This document shows, in pieces, positions 50,301 to 62,477 of a DNA stretch of 64,000 nt. Under the pieces are notes generated by a model. It saw only the letters and a program-made list of their open reading frames with translations. It was not told the DNA's origin and ran no database searches. How positions within the stretch are numbered: the stretch's first letter is position 1; every line of letters starts with the position of its first letter. The position numbers and the translations under genes were made by a program. Origin of the DNA: Xenia sp. Carnegie-2017 (taxonomy: Eukaryota; Cnidaria; Anthozoa; Malacalcyonacea; Xeniidae); NCBI RefSeq assembly GCF_021976095.1, contig NW_025813447.1:11574907-11638906 (forward strand), given 5' to 3'.

Positions 50301-53075
50301 GGCCAACATATACGTTCATAAACGTATCAACAAAAAAGTTATGGGAATCAGAAATCACTAATAACCTTTTGGCAATTAATTTTTGAAATCTTCACACAGC
50401 TAGTCATAGCAGTGTGTAGTTGGGTGTTGATATTTTACAAAAACAACACAAAAAAGGATTATTTGTTTACAGTTTGCAGAAGTTCAAAGAAAAAGAACAA
50501 CCTTTTTAAGTAGTCATCAACAATCTTGCTGTGAATATCTGCATAAATTTGATTCCTTTTTTCCCATTCATTCAGCAAACGTGAAAATCTTCTGACAATT
50601 GCGTTTTCCACTTTCTCTTGTTATATCGAAATTATTTCCGTAGAAATGAAAGATCATTTCTATCTCAGCCTTTTCCCACATAACAAACTGCATCATAAAG
50701 TTCTCAGATTTAATATGTTCTTTCATTTCCATAGAAAGTCGTTTCATTTGACTTTGTAACTCAAACTTCATCGTTGCTCGTTCTCTTTTATCTTTCGCTT
50801 GAAGTTTATTTGATCGTTCTTTGATTGTTTGAGTCCGTGCAAAAATCTCCCTTGTTGTTTATTTGCAGTGATGATAAAGGAATCTGCATGTTTGAAGATT
50901 TTTGATAGTATGAAATCCAACCACCTAAACAGTTTATGGGATATAGAATATGAGTAATTGCTAATACTGAACATCATAATCAGTTTCATATAAAATGAAA
51001 ATTAAAATTTCAAAGCAATGTTGGAACTTACTGCCAATGGTTGTAGAGTCTCAAATCAATTGACCTAAGAATCAATTGATTGATACTTTCAACAATAATT
51101 TAAACTTTGGGGTAATTAATCCATAGCGCTGTACTTTTATAGCATCTGTTGCCGACATGAGTAGCAAATGTTTGTTGATATTTGCTATATCCCAGCATTC
51201 ACTGAGCTCTTTGGCAACATATCTTTCACCGAAGGTTTCTCTTTCTCGTCTATGCGATCCCATTTATTTCCAATAAAAAGTGTGCACTCAGTGAGACGGC
51301 TGATATTTTGACCAGCACCACAACGTAACGTATAAATTTTTGATGCCATATTTTTCATCTATAAAAAATGTATGACAAATTGTTACTGTTTATATGGAAG
51401 AGATGAAAAGCTAATGTTAAAAAATAACTGAATTCGCTCGTTTATGCACCTACAGGATTGAAAACAGTTTAAAGCGAAATTTCTAACTAAACCAGATCCA
51501 CCTGTCAAAGCCAAATTATCATATGATCTTCCCAACTCAATTCCAAAAATAGCTTAATGAAGATTTTTTTAGATTGTTATACTCTAGTATGTTTGCTGAC
51601 AAAGATACAAAATGCCGGGATTTCTTAGTAAAATATAGCTTGTTTTACATACCTTAAGTTTTAATGGTTTGGTAGACCACCAGCATGAGTAACATCAATG
51701 ACATAGATATAAGCAAAAGCATTTGGTAAATAATTCATCAACAATGAATCCAACTGATTAGATTCACCCAATCCAGGACTGTCGACAATAACAAGACCTT
51801 CCTTAAAGAAGTTCAGTACAAATGAATATATGCATGAGAAAGGTTTCAATCAGTTCTCTTTAAAAAACCTTCTTGAAAGGTCTATTAATTATTATTTCAT
51901 TAATAGTGAAAAGCAGAGCAGAAACTCTCTGGTTTTTAAACACAAGCGATAAAAGTTATGAAGTCTTTGCTACATACAAGAGGCTGTTTTCTAGGCAACA
52001 ACTTGGCATTATCACACAAATTAAACATTTCATTTCATGTCCCACATTTCTAACCTTGAGTAATGGATGTGGCAAATAAATTTCCACTCTTTCGATTTTA
52101 TCATTTCTCTATCGTCCTCTTCCTTTAAAGCTACATGGCTTTAACTGTTCAGCAAAACTCATGCCGCACTCTTCCTTGCTCAGCAGAGGAATTTTTTGAG
52201 ATCCTTGATTCTTTTTATGGACAACACACTCTTTATTGTCACCATATTTGACTTCACATATTGTTGAGGTCTCTTTTAGAATGTTGTGTGGTAGTACATC
52301 ATCTCCGAGAATTAAATTCAACACGGTGCTTTTCCAGAACTAGTTTCACCTAAATATGGTAATTAACCTTTGATTTTGTACATTGAGCAAGCTCTATAAA
52401 TTAAACTTCTTAATTTGATTCCATGAATGAAACAACGGCAATACATTTTTCAAAAGCATTGCTTTATATTAATTTAAGGTTTGTGTGACACCACTTACGA
52501 CTTTTTCTTACAAATAAAGATTTCTCTCACCAGATATCAAAAGATAATACTCCTTTTTTTGTAAACTTAATTCCATGTCTTTTAGATTGTCAATGACTTC
52601 TGTATCGAGGCAAATTCTTTCTTTTAAATTCGATAGATCGTCTTGATTAAAACCTTTTAGACAAGATATCACCTTTTCGTAGAACTGAAGAAGCTTTTTC
52701 CTTTTTTTTTCATCATTAGATTTTGCATTTGATAAGACTTTAACTCCCTTAAAATTGGATTTTAAACAAAGCAAAAGAATTTTCATAATTTTATCAATTG
52801 CATATAAATTTATCACAATGTGAAAAATATGCTAGCCACAGCTATCTTTTCTAAAAATGGTAAATGAAATAAAAATAAAAACTAGGAATTCATTATCAAT
52901 ACTCACAGTGATGCCAGTTGAATATTGTCCGCTACCAGAATTTTGCTCTTCTTGCAAATCTTTCAGCATTTGCAGTAATTCTGTTTTATTCGCGTTCTGG
53001 TCATATTCTTTTCCTAAGATACGCAAAATCAACTATGTCCTTCAATTTTAGGTCATCAACACTCCTTGTCGACAT
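47367..53075 (-). pseudogene. dynamin-like GTPase / pseudokinase fusion, copy B, heavily frame-broken
   Basis: Exons match copy A: 52907-53075, 52531-52747, 52055-52349, 51653-51801, 51032-51358, 50502-50924, 49446-50186, 48960-49227, 48254-48635, plus an apparent tenth exon 47367-47522 encoding a basic tail (HKRQSETPSRKKKWESVSDL). Motifs survive: GETSSG at the P-loop, DSPG, NKWD, SATDAIKV, GGGEFAEVYEG, VAVK, HRHLKLEN, SDIG. Frame is lost at about ten places, e.g. a T run near 53028, the A run of the P-loop near 52331, and points near 52134, 52101, 51666, 51222, 51097, 50775, 50612 and 48315. Exons 7 and 8 are fully open. Exon 7 has charged sequence (KPLGEKGVRKIF) where A and C have the hydrophobic hairpin. 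Multiple breaks favour a decaying duplicate; poor local sequence quality is the alternative. Confidence 0.7.
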
Positions 53076-54000
53076 TTTTTGTTCTTCGAGGTGTTTTCTT
53101 GCCCAAACTGCAAATATCAGCTACCTAAAATGATGCAAGATAAAAACATACGTTCCCTTAATTATAAATGTCAGTCAAATTTTTTCTTTTACAAACTGAT
53201 AGAAAATATTTATTCTCGTAGAAAATTCAACAAAACAAACAAACTATATAGTCTGCTTGGTAAGATTTTATAGAAACGGTTTTATTGGAAAGAGCTCATT
53301 TGGAGGAAACAAATAGCATACGCTTTGACAGCAATGATAAAAATAATTGAGTCCTCTTTAAGAATTGCGAGAATTCAATGAATAATATCATATGAATAAA
53401 ATACTTCAACATTTTATAGATGAGTCATTTCCATAATCTTAATTTGCAACAAGATGCTCAAGATTTTAGGCTCTTGTTAAAGAAAAAAACCCACTATTAT
53501 AGCGATCTTTAAAAAATAGATTCAAATTTATAGATGAATCAAAAATATATCATAAGAGATTATCAACAAAGTTAGAAAATCAACCACGACAATGGATCAT
53601 GAAATTACAATTAATATATGCTGCACATATCTTTAAAGATGCTGCACATTTTTTCATATAGCTTATTTTCATCAAACATTATGTATCGTGCTTAGTCAAA
53701 ACATGAAATTTCCATGAAAGGAATATTTGCAAGAATAGGAAAATAAAAACAGCTAGAAATATGTAGTTAAAAGACACCTTTCGTCTTTTGACCAAGCGTT
53801 ACGAAGAGCACGCGAGTGCATGGTGTTGGTAATTTTTTGATATTTGCAGTCATTATCGTAATTTATAAAAAATTTAATCGACCCGTTTATTTAGATGTAG
53901 TCTTTTTATAGTCGACCGTATAGTGAAATTGCATCATATTATTTATTTGCACAATCCACAGGCACAATCTCATGCAAGCAGGTTTGTTATATTTAGCAAC
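53076..54000. other. no recognised feature
   Basis: AT-rich DNA upstream of copy B. No exon or repeat could be supported. Confidence 0.4.
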
Positions 54001-54013
54001 AATGATCTAATTA

Positions 54014-54200
54014 CATGTTTGTAGATGTAGATCGTCCAGGATAGTATAGTCCTGAGAAGGACTGTTTTTGTTGTTGACTGACGTTTCGACAACCTTAGAG
54101 GTAGTCATCAAAAACAGTCCTTCTCAGGACTATACTAACCTGGACGATCTACATCTACAAACATGTAACGATACTCCCGGGTTCAAATAATTTACTTTAT
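54014..54200. mobile_element. short inverted-repeat element with perfect 13-bp target-site duplication
   Basis: The 13-mer AATGATCTAATTA occurs at 54001-54013 and 54201-54213, precisely bracketing the element. Within it, long inverted arms (CATGTTTGTAGATGTAGATC; GATCTACATCTACAAACATG; plus TAGTCCTGAGAAGGACTGTTTTTG and its complement) surround the core GACGTTTCGACAACC and GGTAGTCATC. After the right arm comes a 32-bp tail with CGGGTTCAAATA, which resembles a tRNA B box. A 13-bp duplication is longer than usual for cut-and-paste MITEs and suits retroposition, so a SINE-like origin is possible. Same family as 385-505. Confidence 0.8.
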
Positions 54201-54213
54201 AATGATCTAATTA

Positions 54214-56536
54214 TAATTCTCCAGATAATGGGTTGAAATGTCAGCAAATTTTTAAGTCTCTTAGAGCTCACATAGCAAGTGTTTAGTAAATATGAAAACT
54301 TTATTTAAAAAAAAACAAAACTTTATTTTCTATACACGTTAAGATTTTGATGGAGACCGGCTCGAAATAAGAATACTGTAAAGTTTAAACATTAAATTTT
54401 TGTTTCAAAAGGATCAAATAAAATAGGATCAAAAAAGGATCAAATTTTTGTTTTAAAAAGGATCACCAAAAGTAATCACCAAAAAACATTAGTTAAAGGT
54501 TGAGCACAACTTTTCTGCTCAAATACCATGCACATATCACATTTCCAATAATTTCTATATTTGTAAATTAAGTTGTTAGAATTGTTAAACAAATAAAAAT
54601 ATGACGTTCTATATAATAAATGACATTGAATAAATAAAAATAGGAGTTGTTTTCTTTAACGTTACAAGCCAGGTCTTGACACTGATTCAATTACCGGTTT
54701 CTGTGACTTTATCGATGGACAAGATATTTCAAAAGATATTTCATAAACAGTCTAAGCAACGAATATAATTTTGTCCATTCGTTTGTTTATAAGCGGAACT
54801 TTACCGGTGCATCATCTAATTCTAGTTATTCTCGCAATCCCTATGACCAGGATATATTGATCGAAAAATGGTGATTTGCCATCCATGAGTATATAATTCG
54901 ACTTAAACCTTTGCACATTGCATCTGATACAACAAACAAACATTGAATTGCCATGTCTTCTACATGAAAACAAACGACATTAAAAAATTTTAAATATGTT
55001 TTAATGATTTAAATCATTTATGAATCAAAAGGTATATTAGTAAACCATTAATGTAAACTGCTCAGCTATATAACTTACTTGTTATGAGGTAAATGAATCA
55101 CGAACTTACCAACCCACACAAGGCAATGCATTTGAGTGATGGCGAAGTTATTTATTTATTCCACGCATCACGAATATATAGCAATAATTTATGCAACACA
55201 ATCATTTGTTAAAGCTGCAGACAAAAACGTTTATGGTATTTCATTAGTACGGCATTATAAGCAAACTATAAGCAAAAAAACCTGTCAATTGTCAAAACAA
55301 TTTTTACTGATAAATTGTGGTAAAGCTAGAGCTTGTCAGATAAAGAATTAAGTAAGTGAAGCGTAAGCTATGATTGTTAAAGGATCGTGTTTATCATAAT
55401 GATAGCTAAATTGTTGTCTTTGTCTTGTTCTTATCTTGAAGAGGCCCTATTTGAAGCTTTCAACAGCAATTACTAGACTAAAAATCATATACTAAATCAA
55501 TTAGCATTCTGAATGGATTTTGATGTAGGGCTAGTTTTCATTTCAACAATTTTTCATATTGAAGATTCTTATCAAATTAAACGTTTTTGTGTTGATAGCA
55601 ACCTTTATATTAATCTTTATGAAACACACAACGCACACCAGGAGATCCTCACTCCCCCACCAGCAACAGGTTTTGGTATGAGTGGAATTTTGACACTTCT
55701 CCATTGAAAACCAAGTGAGCGCATCATAATTGTCTAAATATATCACTCCGACTCCGAAGAAGCTGATATCAACTGCAAATAACAACAAGATTTTAGGCTT
55801 TATGAAATTATAAGTTTTTACCGACAAGTAATTTACCTCAAAGAAGACATGCCTACCATCACAACACTATTATATATATGGTTAAATTGGATGGAAGACA
55901 GCTATAAATAAACTATAATAATACGTGTCAGGTAATTTGTAATGCATTTTGGTAAATACAGTCTTATACTTGCATTTAGTTGTACGATTCGCCAAGTGTG
56001 GAATATGTGAATTTCTGTTTAAGTAGAAATTATTGTGAAAGAATATGTCAGCCTTGATAAAAAGAAATCGTTGATAATGAACCTTTAAGTTAAACGTCGA
56101 AAACAATATTATTTTACATAAAGACAGAATCAAATTATTCAATTTCTAAAAGAAGAATAATAAGCTAAAATTACGTCCTCATAGTTAAGGTGTAAACGAA
56201 GACAATTCTCACTGTAGCTTTTAGGAAAGGACAAATAACTTAATATCCAGCGGTCCAAGCATTAGAAGGAAAGTAAAAAGGACGATCACTAAAACGAGTT
56301 GTATCATGAGTTTCAAACAACACAATTTCAGAGAATTTACATTTTACAGACCAAAACAAGGAAGTGAAGGCGAACTTTTGCAAAACAGCAAAAGAAAGTT
56401 TCGTTTCATGTCGAATAATGCCATTTATAGTTTTTTTTACCAACCTCTCGCTTGGTTTAAATAGAGTTAATGATAACTGTTGTTATATGTTCCATACCAA
56501 TAATTTCATCCTTATGACAATTTAGACAGTCAGAAA
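54214..56536. other. intergenic region between inverted copies B and C
   Basis: No supported exon. It contains the upstream regions of copy C and, further left, copy B, which diverge from here, so promoters for both are expected; no core element could be assigned. Near 54410-54480 a GGATCAAA/GGATCACC motif is repeated several times. Confidence 0.4.
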
Positions 56537-59500
56537 ATGGCAAAAAGAAATATAGACAATTTAAACCTCAATGACATCCTTGAAATATTCAATATTCTGA
56601 AACTTGAATACGATGAAAATGACACCCTACCAGTATTCAAGGAAATTCTTAAAAAGAAAATAGAAGAGCAGGGCTTTGACAATGGAGTACATCCGGTAAG
56701 GATGCATGACAAAACGTACCATCAGTTATATATGAGCGTACTTTGATAATAAGTTTCCATTTGATGTTTACAATGAGAGTAGTGGCTGCATTTAAAACGA
56801 GGTTTTTTACACATATATTGGTTAAGTTACATGCATTTACTAAACTTATTTAATTGGTTTACATGAAAAATTTTTTGAATGACAATAAAGGGTGCATTTC
56901 ATTCTCTAAACTTTCATGTAGAACATGTATGTAAAAAAGAGAAAATATGAATAATGGATCGGATTTTGGAATCTGTTTAGCCAAAAACCCTACAGTCTAC
57001 TCTCATAGTTGAAAATTTTGAAAGAAAAAACAAGAAAACAGAATGCTTTTACATTTTTAGGCAATTTTGCAGTAAGAGAAGCAAAGTTGAAAGATATTTC
57101 AAAGAGTGAAGCTCTATTAAAATACAACTATGAGGTCATTCAGTGTTTGAAAAATCTTGACGCTGAGGACCGTAATATAATAAAAAGTGCAGTTCTTGAC
57201 ACCAATCAAGAAATGCTGGAATACATGGACGAAGCTAAATGTTTATTGAAACAGAAAGACTTCTACCTTCTGATTGCTGGTAAGATTATCCAAGAAAAGA
57301 TAAAGTGATTAAACCAAAACGACAGTTTGAATTTTGTATAAAATTCTTTCGTCACTGAAAGAAGGTTTACTGGTTCACTTACAGATTTTATTGGAAAACT
57401 TTTCACGGTTAGCCGATTTTCTGCATGAATGAAGACTTTGAAACTTTTGAATATTCTAAGAAAGTATTTTTTATAAAAATTTCCAATACCCCAGTACCTG
57501 ATGCACGCTCATTTGTGTTACAGAAATTAATTAGCAAAATATATCCATACGTATGTAGATAGACTCGAATATAGAGTTTATTATTATAATCTTTCATAAG
57601 ATTTTACTGAAGTTTAACGCTTTCTAAAATTGTATTGTCTAAATATTATAGCTGCATGTATCGCTATTAATTTTCATTAAGGTGAAACTAGTTCAGGAAA
57701 GAGTACCATATTAAATTTAATTCTCGGTGAAGATGCAGTTCCACATCACACGCTTTGCTCGACTTCAACTATCTGTGAGGTAAAATATGGTGAAGTAAGA
57801 ACTGTTGTTTTGCACGAAAAGCCCAAGAGTTGCGTTGATAGTCGACCAACGCCTAAAACAATCCAGTTACACGAGAGTTTCTGTAAAAGTTACGCTGAAC
57901 AAATGGAGTCATATGTTTGTCTGCAAGAAAATGAAAGGAAAATGGGAAAGTACGAAAAAGTGGAGATTTTTTGGCCTCATGACTTTCTCAAGGTGAATTT
58001 CTTTTCAATATTCCCTGAAAGGAAACTCAAATATTAGGCATGTGCTAAAGCACTATTCATATATTATAGCAAGGAGTTGTTATTGTGGACAGTCCAGGTC
58101 TTGGTGAATCAGAACAAATGGACGAAGTATTAATGAATTATCTTCCAAATGCTTTTGCTTTCATTTACATCCTTGATGTTTCACGAGCTGGTGGTCTACA
58201 GAAAGAATCTACTATTAAGGTACTCGGTGGTGTTTTATCACGCGGGGTTTTTAATTTAAGTTAATACGAGGCACAGCAATATTGAAAAAATTCAAAGAAA
58301 CTTTAAGCAAATGAAAATACACATACCGTAACCAATATAAAATATTCGAGTTGTTGAATATGACATCATATTAGATTGTTTGATCAATAAATCTACTTAA
58401 TAAATGAAAGCTGTGCTATATATCAAAAATAGCTGATAAAAATGCATTCGTGCGATGTATCATGTATGTGAGTTTGGTATCATGTAATGGTATATTCCAT
58501 AAAATACCATTTCATTGTCTTTCATTGCACCTGAAATTTAGGAAACAGAACGGATATAAAAAGCCATTAACTATTGTGTTATCTCTCGTAAATTCTCTGG
58601 GAAAACTCACATCTAAGTAATTCTATTTTCATATAAATTCCAATAGATGAAAAAAATAGCCGAAAAATTGCTTGACTTCAACGACGGCCTCCATAAAGGC
58701 TCAAGTCTTCAAGAATCCACGCTTTTTATTGCCAATAAGTGGGATCAAGTTGGTGAAGACAAGAAAGAGTCCGTAAGAAGCCACATAGCAAAAGTGCTCA
58801 GTAAATGCTTGGATAAATCTAACGTAGAAAAGCACATCATTACTATGTCTGCAACAAATTCTTTAAAAGTGCAACAATGTGGTGGTATTACACCAGAGTT
58901 TAATATCTTGCTTGACAGCATTGGGCAGTTGATTGTTCGAGCCGTTAACCTTAAATTATACAGCAGTTGGCGGTAGGTTGAATCAGATAGATCAACTTTT
59001 ATTTTGCACAATGAACATTGAGGATCGTATAATGTCTACATATTGCAAAGTAGCGAATGCGTAAATCTGAGTAAGTTCTTTGTGCTACTTGACATACATA
59101 ATAAATTATTATCATTATATCATAAAACTATGACCTAAAAATTCTATAGAAAAAATGGATTTATGTGAAAACGATATGCATTCCTATTTTTACAGTTGTC
59201 AGCTAGTCAGATCTTATATCAAACATTTTTATCTTCTGCGAATCAATTTTTGCTCTGTTTCTTTCTTTGCTGTCAAATATCATACATACTAACAGAGCAT
59301 TAATATACGATGCAGTTTTGCAAAATATTTTGTTAATGTGAGCAATTGGTAACTTTTCCTCAACTAACAATTGAAACATGGTAGAACAATTGAAAAAACA
59401 GGTAATTAAAAATGATGAATGAAAAACAAAAACCTTTTATCATTAGAGTTGTCAAAATCGATAAACAGAATCAACTTATTTAAAAAACAAGATAGTTATA

Positions 59501-62477
59501 CATATAAAATTTCCCATTTCATTCTAGCAACTGACGTCATTGTAGCATAATTTGTAGATGCCTATTTCAAAATAGTGTACGACTATTTAAAATTGCTAAA
59601 AATATATTTACATACTTCTATACCACAGGACTTTAGATATGATCATCTGGCAAGTCATTAGGCTGGCAGATTACTTTAAACATCAAGCTAAAGATTCGAT
59701 ACGAAGATATAGCATTATTGAATCTCGTATTAAGGATATTCAGGATCAAGAGAAGAATGAACGAAAATTACTAGAAATAGATTTGGATCCTGCAACGGAG
59801 ACTGTATCTAATAAGATGAAAGACTACATTAAAACGGAAGACTTTAAAAACAGTTTCTTGACTTGGAATACCATTGGAGTAGAGAAGCTTCGTGGTAAAA
59901 ATTGGGAAACAACCAGAGAGAATGTTGAAGAAGCCATTTCTGAGAAATTTTCGCTGTTATTAAGAGACTGGGAAATCAACGAACAAGTATACGAAAAAAC
60001 TCATTGGATGATCGTCAACAATTACCTCAAAAAGTTTGTAAATCGACTTTAATTGGTTTTCAATCAGTCAAAAAAGTATAATCAATGAATAAAGAGGTGG
60101 TCACTAATGTAATAGAAATATGAACTAAGATATGATAATCATTGACATGAGAGCTGTATATAGGGTATAATGAAGGCTATAGAAATTGACGATATATTTT
60201 GGCCTTTTTTCATACCCATGTATTTATATGAAAACCATGTAATAAATTTACGTGAGATTATCGAATTTTATCTTTCAGATTCAGTCTTTTAAAAGAGGAG
60301 CTTGATAAAATGAGCACTTGTATTGATGACAAGATGGAGGAGAATGAACAAAGTGATTTGTCCCTTTCAACTAAAATTCTTTTCGGGCTTTCTTTTCCCC
60401 TCTGGTTACCATTTGCTGCAGCTGGAGTATTGATAAGTGCGCCAATTCTGGCCCCAATTGTAGTTACCAGAAGACTTTCTACCAACAACAACATGAAAGA
60501 GTTACTGAATTATGTAAAACGTCGATCGGAAAAGTTCCTGAACGAAAAATTAGCCGAAGAAGTTTTGGAAGAAGCAAAACAACTCACACAGAAAACCAGA
60601 AAAAAACTGAATCCTTACTCAAGCCTTATTCCACGCGTAATTGAAGCAGACAAGAAAATGGTGGTCAAGTTACGCAATGAGACACGAAGCAATCAGGAAT
60701 TGGCAGAAAAATACACTCCAATTCAAAAAGAAGGTGGTGAGTTGAGAAAAAGGATGATCTCCTTAGGCTGGGAACTTTTACCAGCAACAATAAATCGCCG
60801 TGATGTAAGATGGGACAATACCTACAGAGCTGAAATCGGTGAGGGAGATTTCTCTCGCGTTTATCGTGGCATGATTAACACGAGCACAGCTGAGCCACAT
60901 CTTTCAAAAGTTGCTGTGAAAGTTTTCAAACATTTATTCGATGATCTGAATGTAAGATTTTACATAGACGAGGAAGCTCTTTTAAGGTAATAGTCAAGCC
61001 GAGTGCGACTAAAAGTTTCAACCTCAAATAATAAAAATGCAGTTTTTATTACTCTAAAAATACATTTCTGTTTATCATTTATGTTATCTTGAAATTTTGA
61101 TAACGTTTTTGTGATTTCCATTTTTATTTAGCACATTTTTGAATTTTTCATGAAAACTCAGATATATAAAATAATCTTCAATAATTCATTTCATACAATT
61201 TATGTAAAAAATTTTTAACAGGTGTTTAAAGCATGAAAATGTTCTTCCTTTTATTGGAGCAGTAAAGGAAGAAATTATAAAGGACGATGGTTCAAAACAT
61301 TTGATACATGCTTTTGTGTTACCGTTGTGCAAGAAAAATTTCAGGAAAGTGGTGATGGATGACAATGACGTAATTCCAGCAAATTCAAATAATGTCAATG
61401 CAGCAATCGAGAAATTTGTGAGCTGGATTAAAGGGATTGCTAATGGATTGCAGTATATACATGAAATGGGTCTTGTACACCGTCATCTTAAACTTGAAAA
61501 TATTTTGGTTTGTATTTAAATGCCGAAAAATCATAAAATATGTTTCTAAATATGTTAGTCAATCATTTTGTCACTAACAATTACTAATTACTCGACTATT
61601 ACTCTTAGTAAAGAATTTTTAGTTTGAGGAACGAAGATTAAATTACAAAGTTTGTTTAAGGATCTCACATGCGAATATAGTTGGTCACATAACAATCATC
61701 ATTTTATTTCAATATATTTTGAATGGCATTAGTTTTGAAATTTTCAAAATCAACTTTTTGGATAATCTTTTAATAAACGGTTACAACAAATTGATATTTG
61801 AAAAAATTGCAGTTGGTTGACATTATTTTTCAACTTTTTTTAGAAATATGCTTGTATAGTTTCCTTATAAATCGACTTTCGGAATTGTGATAGCATGTAT
61901 ATTAAAATGATAGAAATTCATATTTTGATGAGCATATATACCATAGCTTTTATTTGTTTGTACCGTCTTCCATCTCTCTGAAAGGCTTGTTATTTTAATT
62001 TACTATATTGTTCATTTAGCAATCACGGAATTTTTATTGTTTCAAAGATATGATTTAATCTCAATTATCATGCACCACTTTCTACAGATCAACGAAAACG
62101 GTGAACCAGCGATATCAGACATTGGAATTTCAGGACAATTTTACGTAACCGAGAGAAGTATGATCTACCTTGCTCCAGAAGTTTTGAAGAGCTTTGATAA
62201 CATGAAGAAAGAAGCAGATATCTATAGTTTTTCAATCTTACTTTGGGAAATGTGGCATGGTGTTAAAGTCTTCGAAGAGCTTACACCTATTATAAAAGAT
62301 GATTTCAAATCAAAGATCATCAACGGTTATCGACCAAAACTAGATAAGGTCATGAACTATCCACATATAAAGAGCATGATTGAGACGTGTTGGCACCATA
62401 ATCCTCATCAAAGACCAATCATTCAACAATGTTTGAAGAGACTCCAAGAGAAGACCTTTATGTCAACAAATTTATAG
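56537..62477 (+). CDS. dynamin-like GTPase / pseudokinase fusion (DSTYK-like), copy C
   Basis: Nine exons: 56537-56695, 57061-57279, 57682-57992, 58070-58219, 58647-58972, 59629-60033, 60279-60986, 61222-61507, 62088-62477; about 984 residues, in opposite orientation to A and B. Motifs: GETSSGKST, TSTICEVKYG, DSPGLGESEQ, NKWDQVGED, SATNSLKV; a hydrophobic hairpin in exon 7 (FPLWLPFAAAGVLISAPIL); then GEGDFSRVYRG, VAVK, HRHLKLEN, SDIG, LAPEVL and DIYSFSILLWEMW. The C-lobe ends with a canonical CW...R (CWHHNPHQRP). The HRD aspartate is again histidine. The only problem is at the start of exon 2: exon 1 ends in phase 0 but exon 2 needs one more base (expected GGC after the AG acceptor, GC present). 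A missing G in a G run explains it. Otherwise this is the cleanest copy. Confidence 0.87.
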
